Source: Nautilus pompilius | Lineage: Eukaryota; Mollusca; Cephalopoda; Nautilida; Nautilidae | Reading direction: 5' to 3' | Length of the DNA stretch: 64,000 nucleotides | NCBI GenBank assembly: GCA_018389105.1 | Contig: JACATO010000596.1 | Coordinates: 1,094,001-1,158,000, forward strand | Part shown: positions 22,191 through 33,885 of the stretch, in pieces | Position numbering within the stretch: the stretch's first letter is position 1 | Layout: each line of letters starts with the position of its first letter | Position numbers and translations under genes: made by a program | Notes under the pieces: model-generated | What the model saw: the letters and a program-made list of their open reading frames with translations, nothing else | Databases searched by the model: none | Told to the model about the DNA's origin: nothing

Positions 22191-23650
22191 ACTTTTAACC
22201 ACTCATCACCTTTTTGTTCTCCGTAACTTATTATCCCTGCTTTTGTAAATCGAACGAGTTTCATGTCCCTCTTCTCCCATCCACTTAACTAAAAAAGATG
22301 ACCAGTAACTTTTGTCAAAGTCGGATCTTTATCTTGACGCCACTCAATGTTTTGGCAATACAATGAAGGATATGCGAATATCGTAGCCCTTTTTCTGGCT
22401 TTACAAGAAAATAAAGAACATTGTCAGATTAGACCGACTTCTTGGATAAAAACTGATTACATTTCTACCCGCATCAGAGGAAACAACTGCCAGAGAGGTT
22501 ATTTCTTCATGGCAGAAAACTCCTCCGTTCCGGGTTTTAGTGATGCCGCAAAAGGGTTGGTAAAAGAAGCGTCAAGTGATACTTCGGATTTCCTCTATCC
22601 CGCTACGCATTCGATAATAATGGTAAAAGTTCGACCAAACAAAGTGGCAATACTGAAATATTGCAAGTCTGTGCATACGTACGTTCCTTGGTAAATTTAC
22701 TTTAAGTTAGTGGATTTACCATATACAGTAGTATTATTAATAACAATGAATAAACTATGTGCGATTAATAATAAGGGTTTAACGAAGTGAATGAGAGAAT
22801 ATTTAACACCGTTAACCGTCTGGCTTTCTTAAACATCATTCGAATTATTTTTAATGATAAAATTCTCTGTTCGAAGAATTATTATTATTATTATTATTAT
22901 TATTTGACTGACCTTTTATAATAATTTTTTTTTTAAAATTCAACGGGCAGCTGTTTCTTTTCATTTCTTCTGACGTTTCGCGTTTTGTATGCTTGACTAT
23001 TTCCCTAATGGCTGACTCGTGTGATGATTTTCGTAAACACTTCTAATTCCGTCGGTCAGGTAATTGTTAGATTTTTTTTTAAAAAATATATAATATTTAA
23101 TTGACCTGTTTTATATTTGATATCATTTGTTGGAAGTCAGACAGTATACGTGGCTGGTATAACGGGAACTAAATGACTTTTACGCAGTACTAAAGTGAAT
23201 AAGTCAGACTCGTGGATAACTTTAACTTTTGTTCTTTTTCCCTCGGTCTCATCCCGCCCATCAGGTGCTTTCTGTATTAAATGATTTTATCGAAATTACT
23301 GCTGTAAGCTTTAAAATTTAGTTATTTGTTTCAAAGAAATAAATCAGGCAACCAGCTCTATCTAATGCTAGTAGCGTAACTACTAATAGCCCTCTCTCTC
23401 TCTCTCTACCTTACCAGTTTCTCGCATTTTTGCATTTCTACTGTCTACTGACTCTTATGAACAAATTCTACCACTTCTGTGTTGTTCTCCGATTTTATTT
23501 TTATTTGGGGAAGAAAAAAAAGATCACAGAAAACTGCCGAGGCAAAGTTGTTTAAAGAGGGTTGTTGCGTAACGAAGGAGTTCACACTTTATTGCAAACT
23601 AGAAACCGATTGGTAATGTCGCAAAGGAAAAATCTGCCATCTACAGTTCT
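22190..23650 (+). promoter_or_regulatory. CpG-containing block, candidate ZnfE promoter/first exon
   Basis: CpGs are common from about 22,190 to 23,640, with a TTA/ATT repeat (22,880-22,902) and a TC repeat (23,391-23,406). A donor-like CCTTG|GTAAAT lies at 22,691. The block is 2-3.5 kb upstream of the ZnfE acceptor at 25,501-25,502. An open frame of 115 codons at 22,347-22,694 lies in it; it has no recognisable domain and may be chance or an upstream frame in the 5' exon. Confidence 0.42.
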
Positions 23651-23699
23651 GCGAGTTACTGTGGACACTTATAACAGAACTGTTTAATTAGTTTAAATT

Positions 23700-25500
23700 T
23701 GTTTTTCTTTCAGTTTCATGGTGCCAATAGATGCTTTTTTTATTAAGTATGCAAGAAAAAATTTATTATTATTATTTCAGGATATGAATTTGTGTAACTA
23801 GCAGATTTTATATTATCTTTTTACCAAAGAAAATTGGACATTGCGTCATTTTATATCAACTAAAATCATTTGTTTTATATAACTAAATTTTAGTATACTT
23901 TATAATGTTTATCCTAGTGCATCTGGTTGTGAAAAAAGCTAGTCACAGCTGAAAATCTACTCTAGGAAAAGTGTAAGGGGTACTGTTAGACTCTGCAGCC
24001 TCTGTTATTAAAGAATAATTGATTGAGAAAGTATTTTATTTTACAGATATTTTGAATTGTAAAAGATATATATTTTTAGCCTTTTGTTATCTAGTTACAG
24101 CTAAAGCACATTAAAAGTACTATTTGTAGGATATTTCTAAAAATTGGATGTTTGGTTTATGTTTCAAACTGTTTTCTTACTTGTGGTTATTTATATAACA
24201 GTTAGTGCATACTAATTATTAAAATAAGATGTCATTCCATTGCGCTTATCACATGCACATGGGTTCCATAGACTTTAATCATTGTATCACAAAGAATATT
24301 AGTACATCAAAAATCTTTTGCTACCAATATAAGTTTGTGGCGAATTTTTTAAACATTTTTTCTTGTGAGGCACATGCAAAGTGAATCTGCAGCACATATA
24401 GGATTCTGTTTAGCTTATTAGGAATTTATAGAAAAACATTTTTTAGCATTACACTAGTACCATACACAACAGCACAGCCTCAGTGGTTGTTTACAAGCTA
24501 ATAGGTAGTTTCATTATATATTTGTACAATACAGGTTATTAGTAAGTATACCAGGAAATAAGTATTTATCCAGTGATATAAATTCTAGTACTCAGGGATG
24601 CTTCATATTTACTCTTAGAACATATCTGTAGTCATAATCATTATAGTCTTAGGTAGAGAACTATCTAGTCCTGCTTGCTATTTTATTCATCATGCAGATC
24701 AGACATTACCTTACTGCAAGGGTGCGAAAACCTGCAGTTTTTTAAATGAGTTTTCCAAAGTTAGGTGGCAGTTCACACTGTAATCCTTGGAAACTATCAC
24801 ACTTTCATGACAAATCAAGCAAACAGATGTTGTACCAATATCTGTGAAGAAATACTTTGTTGCCCCGTTCTTACTGAACAGTTTTTTCTGTCCCACTTTT
24901 CTCTTTTTGAGGCCTCTGATTTTTCACAAAAGTCACAATACAAATCACCACCAGAATGGAGAACCAGAACAAGACTCTGATGGAGTAGTTTTGAATAGAC
25001 GCAGTTGACTACTAATAAAACCTTTGTATTTTGTGGGCTGCTAGTCTACAGCATTGCAATGACCAATCAAACTGGAGCTCTGGTGTGATGATTCATTTGT
25101 GTCAGATGGTTGTGTGGGTGTGAGCTATATGGCTTCTGGTCATTGGTTGACATGAAACACCATATACTGTGTAGTGTCTAGCTTTTCAGTTTTTGGTTCA
25201 CATGGGTCATCACATCGCAATCTGCTTCAGCCATTCATAAACTGTAACACTTGGCTTTCAGTTATCAATCAACAAGAGTCATTACATCTGCTAGCATACT
25301 GTTGTGTACATCATCATTCAAAAGGCTAAAAAAGCATCAGTATGCCAGCATCATAGGTGATTACACTTATGAAATTAGTAGACATGTTAGATATCTGGAT
25401 TAAATCTTATATTTGAATTTATTAAAATACATTTGTATGCACATATTTTCTATAGTTTATATTAACTCATTTACCAATTAAATTTTTGTTTTTTTATTTC
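23700..25500. other. Probable ZnfE intron
   Basis: AT-rich DNA between the CpG-containing block and the ZnfE acceptor (TTTATTTCAG ending 25,502). No transposase or finger motif was recognised. Confidence 0.35.
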
Positions 25501-25775
25501 AGATTCTTTAGAAACAAACAATCAGTTTCGTTCAACATTGAGATGAAACCAACTAAAAAGATATGATTTCATTGAGAGAGATAATAAAAAAATTCCTTTT
25601 GATTTTCTAAGACTGGAAATATTCCCTAATTTCTGTAGTCAACCAAAGATGAAATCAGAATGAGTAGTAAACCGTTAAAGATGGACAATGTAAGAAAATT
25701 ATAACAAAAGGAGATTCTTTTTTGCTTTAATTTATTGAATTTACTTTTAAAAAAAAAGACATTGTAAATCCTGTC

Positions 25776-26618
25776 ATGAAAATTTGTGATAAGAACCATC
25801 AGAAATGTGACAAATTATTTTCTCATCTATCTCAGGTTACCACACATGTTAGACTCCACCCTGGTGAAAGACCTCATAAGTGCAGCAAATCATTTGCTGC
25901 CCGTCCTACTCTAACTGACCATGTTAGAGCCCACACGTGTGCAGTTTGTGATAAATCATTTTATCGCCATTCTGATCTCAATAGACACTTCCGCACCCAT
26001 TCTGTTGAAAAGCCTTACAAGTGTGGATTTTGTAATAAATCGTTTTCTCACCTTTCCCAACTTGCTAACCACACTAAGATCCACACTGGAGAGAAGCCAT
26101 ACGAGTGTGAAGTCTGTGAAAAATCATTTTCTCACCTTTCTCAACTCTCTAGGCACATCAGGACTCACACTGGAGAGAAGCCTTACAAATGTGAACTTTG
26201 TGACAAATCATTTTCTCAATATTCTGATTTGAATAGACACATTCGCTCACACACCGGGGAGAAGCCATATGTGTGTGACCATTGTAGAAAATCATTTGCT
26301 GTGCTTTCTAGTCTTACTAGACACATAAGGACACATACTGGTGAGAAGCCTTATACGTGTAATCTTTGTGGGATTTCATTTTCTGAGCAATCAAAACTTA
26401 CTATACATGTAAGGAAACATACAGGGGAGAAACCTTATAAATGTAAATTCTGTAACACTTCATTTTCTCATCTTTCCACTCTTACTACTCATATCAGACT
26501 CCACACTGGAGAGAAGCCTTATAGGTGTGGTCTTTGTGACAAATCATTCACTGACCATTCTACTCTTACTAGACACTCTAGGACCCACAAAAGCAAGACT
26601 TGCAGATGTAAAGACTGA
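25776..26618 (+). CDS. C2H2 zinc-finger protein, 8 intact plus 2 broken fingers (ZnfE)
   Basis: A 280-residue finger protein starting MKICDKN, the family start. Near the N-terminus two fingers have lost one Cys each by in-frame deletion: QKCDKLF and HKCSKSF instead of x-C-x2-C-x-K-x-F. The third finger (TCAVCDKSF) directly follows a His because its TGEKPY linker is deleted. Fingers 3-10 keep all ligands and, from finger 4, have standard linkers. Contact residues (-1,2,3,6) of fingers 3-10 are RSDR, HSQN, HSQR, QSDR, VSSR, ESKI, HSTT and DSTR. The exon opens after TTTATTTCAG (ending 25,502) with ATTCTTTAGAAAC. AATAAA at 26,688-26,693 is a candidate poly(A) signal. The reading frame is intact, so it is called coding, predicted as nuclear DNA-binding. 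Confidence 0.9.
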   Translation: MKICDKNHQKCDKLFSHLSQVTTHVRLHPGERPHKCSKSFAARPTLTDHVRAHTCAVCDKSFYRHSDLNRHFRTHSVEKPYKCGFCNKSFSHLSQLANHTKIHTGEKPYECEVCEKSFSHLSQLSRHIRTHTGEKPYKCELCDKSFSQYSDLNRHIRSHTGEKPYVCDHCRKSFAVLSSLTRHIRTHTGEKPYTCNLCGISFSEQSKLTIHVRKHTGEKPYKCKFCNTSFSHLSTLTTHIRLHTGEKPYRCGLCDKSFTDHSTLTRHSRTHKSKTCRCKD

Positions 26619-26799
26619 CAAGTCATTTCCTATACTTTTACAAGAAAAAAAATGGACAAGTCTTAACAGCTCAATATATGTGACAATAATAAATGCTCTT
26701 TGTTTGTAGCTTTTGCTAAGCATACAAGAATCCACACTGAATGAATTCTTGTCAATGTATGCAAGTGGAGACATAAAATGGATTCTTATTTTATTGGTG

Positions 26800-27150
26800 T
26801 GTTTAACATGTTTTCTTTAATTTTACACTATACGAAGATTTTCAAAAGAATTTTGATATAACAAAAACAACAATCTGATCAGAAAGTCAAAATTTCTTCC
26901 AAGTTTTTCAGTTTACATAAAACGATTTATGTTCTGTAAAGAACTGTTTGATTGATACTACAATATTTTTACTCATTGATTTTTTAAAAAAAACTGCATA
27001 GATTATTCTTTCATTAAAATTAAAATGCTATCATCATTATTATTTTTTGACAGGGAGTCATGGTCAAGTATAGTTTTAGCTGGCACAAGTCATTACTAAA
27101 TATAAACTTCAGTGTGATGTAAGCACCACTGGATTTTTCCATAAATTTCC
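26800..27150. other. AT-rich spacer
   Basis: AT-rich DNA between ZnfE and the mariner relic. No feature was recognised. Confidence 0.35.
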
Positions 27151-27155
27151 TGAAC

Positions 27156-28245
27156 TTAGGTTGTTACAAACATTTTGTTGGTTTTTTCCACATTAATCAA
27201 AGTAATTCCATTACAATTAATACACTTCTACCAACGAGTCACAAGTGCATTTATACCATTTTGAAAAAAATCTGGATTACTGGAGTCGATAAACTGGTGG
27301 AAGGCAGTTTCAATGGCTGCTTGGTTGGAGAAGGATTTCATATGGAAGCTGTCGAGGTGTCTGAAAAAGTGGTAGTCTGTGGGAGAAAGGTCTGGTGAAT
27401 AGGCTGGGTGAGGGAGAACTTGGTACCCCAAACCATGCAGTTTCTGAAGAGTCACTTTGGCAACGTGAGGACGAGCATTGTTGTGGAGCAGGATTGGGCC
27501 TCTTCAATTCACCAATACCAGCTGTCATTGGGAGAGTTTCTGATGAACAATGTTTAATTCATGACTGTACCTTTCAGCTGTGATGATTACCACAGATTGC
27601 AAGAAGTTATAGTGGATGACATCAGTTGCAATCAACCAAACTGACTAAGACTTTCTTTGGGTGGAAACTGGATTTTTGAATGTGGTTAGGCACCTTGTCT
27701 CTGTTGAGCCACTGTGCTGATCGTTTGTGATTGTTGCAAAGGATCCATTTTTCATCATTCGTAATGATTCGGTCAAAAAATGGGTCGTTTTTTTTTTTGT
27801 TTCTTATGACAGGCGAAGAACAGATCTCCAATCAATGATTTTGTTGTTCATTTAACTCATGAGGCACCCAATTGTCAAGCTTTTTCACCTTGTCTATTGT
27901 GTCAAGATGCTGGGAAACAGTTTCAGTGTTTACATCAAGCTCTCCAGCAAATCCTTGCACTGTTTTTCTTGGTTCGGCTTCATCTGAGGCTTTCAGACGG
28001 TCATCTTCACAGGTGGAAGGACGTCCATTATGTACCTTTGAGACTCACATCTCCTGATCAAAAATTTGCAAACTATCATTGTACTGTGCACTCACTGGTT
28101 GTGTTCTCGCCCCATGCTTGCTTAATGTTACGAGTTGCCTCGTTCACTTTGTGGCCTGGTTTGAACTTGTGAAGCAAAATTGCAGGAAAAACCTTTATCC
28201 AAGCTTTACTCAGAACCCTGGGACAAATATCCATTCAATGATTTT
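27156..28245 (-). mobile_element. mariner-type transposon with dead transposase
   Basis: The minus strand encodes a mariner (Hsmar/cecropia-like) transposase in broken frames. From its N-terminus: GHKVNEATRNIKQAWGEN near 28,150; DRLKASDEAEPRKTVQ and LDVNTETVSQHL near 27,920-28,000; KLDNWVPHELNEQQ near 27,870; ITNDEKWIL near 27,750 with the first catalytic Asp; LLHNNARPHVAKVTLQKL near 27,470; and YSPDLSPTDYHFF near 27,385 with the third Asp. The second catalytic Asp of HDNARPH is Asn here (AAC for GAC). Several stops and frameshifts occur. The sequence TTAGGTTGTTACAAACATTT at 27,156 looks like the 3' terminal repeat; a matching 5' repeat was not found. Inactive. Confidence 0.85.
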
Positions 28246-28249
28246 TTAA

Positions 28250-28900
28250 AAGGTAGATTTGTGCATAATGTATGCCAAAGCACATGCTACAAAACAATAT
28301 ATAACTTATCTACGTACACCTTCACAAGCATAAAAAAAGTGAACCCCAAATTAATATAATATAAAACTGACAAAACTTTTGTAATGACCTAATATAAAAT
28401 TTGGAATACATTAATGACCGGAGTGACCTAATGTGAGAGTACTGACAAAGGGAGACAATTAAATGACTACTTCCTGGTATTATATAGTACTTTGTAAAAT
28501 TGTGCAGAGAAAGTAAAAACTGGTTATTTAAAAAAAAGAAATACCTAATGCATGTTAGATGCATCATCTGTAATGAAAATTCAAGTGTCCTGGATGCTTG
28601 AATTGTTATGTTTTAAGTCAATATTGAATGTAACCTCTCATATGGATTTGCTCATGCCACTCAACATGTTGAATATGCTTATTTGGCACTTTTTGCTGCC
28701 ACATGCAAAACCTGGGGCAATTCAGCAATATTCTGAAAAGGAGTCTATGTGATCCCAAAGATGCTGAATCTGGAATTGTTCACGACTATTGGTCTGGAAG
28801 CAAGTGGCTGATTGTCAAAATGAACAATGACAGGTTTAAGAATGTTTTCATAACACCTGTTGACATTTAGGGTTCCAGGCATAGTAACAAGATGAAGTTT
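28250..28900. other. Unassigned sequence, possibly repeat-derived
   Basis: Between the mariner relic and the next CpG-containing block. The part 28,560-28,900 is less AT-rich and may be a decayed mobile element, but no family could be assigned from either strand. Confidence 0.25.
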
Positions 28901-28919
28901 ATAGTAATCAGATCCACCG

Positions 28920-29830
28920 CTACAAGTGATAGTCTCGGCAATATTTCCTTCATTTGATTAACCCTAAAGCCGTGCTGATCATAATCCCTGATACGCACCA
29001 TGTGCGTTAGGATGGACATGAATGCTCTGCTTGACCGCCTGACTCCCTCGTGCGGAATTTCGAATAATGGCGGGCAAAATACTGCATATATTTAAGTGCA
29101 ATGCAGTTTAAAAACGATTATTGTACTGTTGAATATAAATTAACTTAGACCGTTGTTCAGATAAACGCTATGCTAACTCTCCTGTCATCTTTATTCTAGA
29201 GTTTATTTTTTTTCCTATCCTTTAGAATTTACAAATCTAACTACGTAATTTATTCTAACTGGAGTAGAGAATCCCCCTTCAGTTAGACAACTAAAATGGT
29301 TTTATCAATCTTGTTTTATTGTCGTCTGCTTTCGGAGTTTTTTTTTTTTTTTGTGAAGGAGTCCATCTTCGTTTGCCGCCCTTTTCGCGCGCTGGGGCTC
29401 GGCCCTGGAGCCGTACGGCGAGGAACGAAAGATGGTCGGAAGTCGGGGACCATCAGGCAGCGGCTGTTAACCCCGACGCCATGGTGAACGTTTCCTAGAG
29501 TACCGCGTTCATCCTGCCTTAGGATCGGGATGATTCCATCTTCTGTTTGAAGCTGCCCACCCGGTCCGGTTGAAAAGGAAAAGGAAACCATGAACACTTC
29601 GCTATTCTGGTCTCTCGCGTTAATTTTCATTACTGACATCGCTTATTCGTGGAAACAAATCTTGCGGGTAAAGATAATACACAGATCTGTATTTATACTC
29701 CTTAAAGCAGTCCTATCGTTTTTTCTCTCTCGTTAGGGGTTTCTAGATGCGACACGATGTACGCATTACCGCCCTTACCTGTTCTTGACGTCATCGCCGA
29801 ACAGTAATACAGTAGGAAACTCTAAATGTG
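28920..29830. promoter_or_regulatory. CpG-rich block of unknown owner
   Basis: A GC- and CpG-rich block, strongest at 29,370-29,580 (CGCGCGCTGGGGCTCGGCCC). It resembles the first-exon blocks of the finger genes, but ZnfF, the next gene downstream, has a nearer one at 32.6-33.2 kb. It could be an alternative ZnfF promoter, the surviving promoter of a lost gene, or a gene on the other strand. A donor-like GCG|GGTAAAG occurs near 29,665. Open frames over it on both strands have no recognisable domain. Confidence 0.4.
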
Positions 29831-29849
29831 GCCATCAGTATATAATATA

Positions 29850-31414
29850 ATGTATTTTCTCAACCCCAATTTCATTTAGTTTTTCAATAAAGATATAATT
29901 TTCTTTAATTTATTGCCTTTTATTTTTTTAACTATAACAAATATTGTTTTTAGTCTCTGTTTCTGTCATTGATATTTTTAGAGACTTTGAGCAACTGAAT
30001 TAAAATTTTCCATGGAGAGAGTTTCCCTGTGACAGGCACGTGGTATAGTTTAACTGTGGTTAGAGCAGCAGGTTGCTGGCACATGATGGTGCAGAACTAG
30101 TGGGTGAGATAAGTTTGACTGAGGCAAGAATGTTTTTCCAAAGAAATTCAACCAAGAACACTGCAGAGTTTTTATGTACTGACTGGCAAAGTTATTCTTT
30201 AGTTAAGGTTGCTTTTACTGGTGATCTGGGGTGAATACATTAATTATTCTATTTCCTTTATTTATAAGACAAAATATGCTTTACATTTGGGGTATTTATG
30301 GAGGTTTGCTTTTTTAAACTAAAAGTAAGAAATTTAAAAAATACAAAATAGTGTTGTTGCTGTTCATTCTTTTATTGCTAATCTATCAATTTTGAAGAAT
30401 TTTCATTTTTCTGATACACGAAACATTTTCTGAATTCAAAACTTTTGTTTTTAAAGAAATTGAATCTGTGAGTGTTAAACCATCTATAGCAATACAGAAT
30501 GTATGTATTTAGTTGTCGTTTATGCAGGATGAAGAGGCTGCAAGTAATTCTTTCTTTCTTATTTTCTAAGCTTCATTGAAGAGTATTTATTCTACTATTT
30601 CTGAGGTAAGCATATTTACTACATTCAGATCGCCATAGTTAACCAGGTAAAGTAATGTAAAAGAAAACAAACAATACTACTACTAACCAGGAAAAGTGAT
30701 GTGATAATTTAAAATCTGTCTTTCAACATAAAAAGAGCTTGTCCTTTCAAATCTTTTGAATGGAAATTTCAATTTATTAATGTGTGTTATTCTAAACAGG
30801 TGCATCAGGTATTGGAGTAGTATAGTGAGTGCACATCACATGTCCAGCATGCTGGCAACAAGGATGAGACTTACCTGTTTGTTGTGTAATATCAGGCATT
30901 GATCATTATTTAATTATATACCATGCATCCTGTTTGGTGGTGATAATGTGGGATGTATTCAGAAAGAGCAATAGTAGGGCCCAACCCTTGCTGAAGGTGG
31001 TTGTATTTAGTGTGCTTTGTGGAAGGTTGAGAACAGGTGACTAACCAGGATAACATGCTTATAACCACATCATGCATTTAACATGCATGCAAACTGTTCA
31101 ACACCACTACTATTTCTAAAATCCCATTTATCAATGTCCAGCATCCATGGATGTATAAAATTGTATCCTAAAACTCCAAAAGAACAAAAATACTGTAAAT
31201 GTCTCCATTAGATCTCCATGTAATCATCAACTTGCAATACTAGGAAGTTTAATTTTACTTCGGTAATCAGAATAACTAAAATCCTTAAAGTTTCCAAATC
31301 ATCCCAAACATGCTTTAGAAAGTAACAAGCCTAGCAATGCATGCTCTACATAGGTTAAATTAGTATGTTTGAAAATAACTGTGATACATTTACTGAAGAA
31401 ATTAAAGTGTATGC

Positions 31415-31446
<32 letters not shown>

Positions 31447-32540
31447 TGAAAATAATAAATATCAATAAGTTTTCATTTGAAAAAATTGTTAAAAATTAAA
31501 ATTTGAATCATAACCAACATCTAGTTTAGAATGAGATTGTGAAATTTAGTGACAGTATGAATAAAAACATTTTTGAAAAAACTCATAGATAAAAATAACC
31601 CAAGCGCTACTGTATTTTATGATAAAAATAGTTCAACATTTCAACTAAAAATAATGTAAAATAACTACAGAAATCACTATATACCGTTATTTACTGTTAA
31701 CCAAAAATTAACATTTATTTTTTATTTTCCACAATTTGCAATTTATGTGATACACTTAAACTCTTTTTTCTCATGCAAGAGGTAATTTATATAGACATAG
31801 AAAACCTGGAATTCTCGAGGAATTTCAGAAAAATATATTATCAAAAATTATATTATTATTATTGTTGTTGTTGTTGCTGTATAAAAATAACAGCTTGAAC
31901 CATATATTTGTGTATCATTCTTATCAATCTTTATTTGAGGTTTAACTCTTTCTTCATATAACCACCCATAGCTATTGCTTATAATAATAATTTAACTAAG
32001 ACTATTTTATAACAAAATTTATACCAATCAAAATAAAATATCACGACTTCATATTATCTTTATATATTCACAATTATACATGATTAGTGTATGAATAAAT
32101 AATTTTTATAGATCTATAGGTTAATTATCTTAATAAAGATTTATAAATATATGTAATAAATTGCATTTATATTCAATTTATCATATTTAGACCTTAAACC
32201 CCATACATAAATTGAATTATGATATTATCTGTTATATATTTTTTAAATATTATTTTAGATAAAATGTATTAAAATGTTAAAATATAGAGTATGTGTATTA
32301 CAGGATATTGGAAACCTGGGGAAAATCTGGAATAATCAGAATTTAAAATTTAATTTTTTTGTATAAACTCATAAACATTTGAAAAGTTAGACGCTGATTT
32401 TTAAAAAAAAAGTTTGTAAATGTTCTCTCACACTTGTATATTCCATCCAAGATGCTTGTTAAAATATTTATTTCCCAATTTGGTGTGGTTGAAATGCTGA
32501 TGCACTAAAACTGGAGTACAAAATGACATTTAAAAAACAC
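29850..32540. other. AT-rich intergenic DNA with GT/AT microsatellite
   Basis: About 2.7 kb without recognisable genes. A (GT)n followed by (AT)n microsatellite lies at about 31,414-31,446, and TAT/TTG triplet repeats lie near 31,850-31,876. Confidence 0.45.
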
Positions 32541-32559
32541 AAACGGTGCCTTTTCTTTA

Positions 32560-33240
32560 CTTTGAAAACAAGTGCTGTAACAACGGAGATTCTCAAAGGC
32601 TGGAAATGACTTTTGGGGGGAACTTTTTTTTATTTTCCTTTACAGAATACTTTTTAAAATGTTACACCGGATCCTTTAAACGGAGATTATTTAGTGTTAC
32701 ACCGGAGAAGTATCACTCTCCCCCCAAAAAAAACAACAACAAAAACCTTTCTAGCGAAGTGCTGGCTTATATTCTAAAAAAGAATTGACAACGAGGAGGC
32801 AAGAAAAGGAACACGCTTGCGCTGTTAATAACTCAGAGCGAAAATACATTCAGCAAACTACCGCCATTGTTGCTGAATCAGCTGAAAAGCATAAAACGAC
32901 AAGAGAGAGGGCACCGCGTCTGCCGGACATTAACCGGGAAACTAATCGACGGTTTTCCTTCATTTTTATTATCTTCTCTCGCTGATATTCCGGAGAGAGC
33001 AGCATCCTTGGACTAGAGGATCTGAACCAACCATTACAAATACCACGGATACGACCGTGCCACAGTGGTTCAGTGAGGCCATGGCTGATTAATCCGAACC
33101 AGCCACAACATCGGCTTTCTTCGAACTCCACTTCGTTATCTAATAAATGGGGAAAGGGGGAGATAACTTGAGTAACATCAGTCGGTAAAAATATATTGTT
33201 AAACCCCCAGCCAGCCACCTCTGGGAGAATTCAGAAAAAA
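32560..33240 (+). promoter_or_regulatory. CpG-containing block, candidate ZnfF promoter/first exon
   Basis: A CpG-containing stretch 0.4-1.1 kb upstream of the ZnfF acceptor. It includes AAAGGGGGAGATAACTTGAG (33,155), the inverse of the GTTATCTCCCC motif near ZnfD, and a donor-like CAGTCG|GTAAAA at 33,185. The frames over it have no domain. Confidence 0.42.
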
Positions 33241-33885
33241 GTTATTCGTTTTTTTTTTTTTTTCTTCTCTTCTTCATGGAAATAAAGTCTGACTTTAACT
33301 TGAGGTTTAGTGTTCTGGTAAAACTTTTCTGGCAAATAGTAGTAAAGTGTCATCTCTTTAGCAGTACTGTCAAGTTGTTTTGAAAGGGAATAGATCAGTT
33401 TTTCTCTGAAAATTTATTTTTACTGATTTTTTTTTTGTTTATACATTTATTTAAACGTGATTGTTTTATGTTTACATGGTTTAGTTAAATTCAGAATTGT
33501 GTAGTAAACAACTGCTATCCTTCTTATAGTTTTCTTTTTTAATAGTATTAACTAGATATTTAATATCTATGTATTTATGATAGATTTTTAGCATCCTTTC
33601 TGTTGTTTATTTTTACCAATTAATCTTTCATTTCTGCTTCCAGATTTTTCCTTTACAAAAACTGAAGAAAATGACACCATCTAAGAAGTGATGTTTATTG
33701 GAATTTATTATTCATTTGAATCCTTTTTTGTTTTTTTTATTATGAGACTGGACAATATCTCACCTCTGTTTTCATGGTAATTTGAATGTGAAAGTTAGCC
33801 AAAAAGAACTGGTAAATCAAAGCATTCTGAATTTTTATACAAAAATGTTTTGGTTTTAGACTTCATTGAATTCTGATTTTGTGAC

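Noticed and set aside
22347-22694. 115-codon plus-strand open frame in the ZnfE CpG block
   Set aside because: No recognisable motif, unlike any family here. Might be an upstream frame, but coding cannot be supported.
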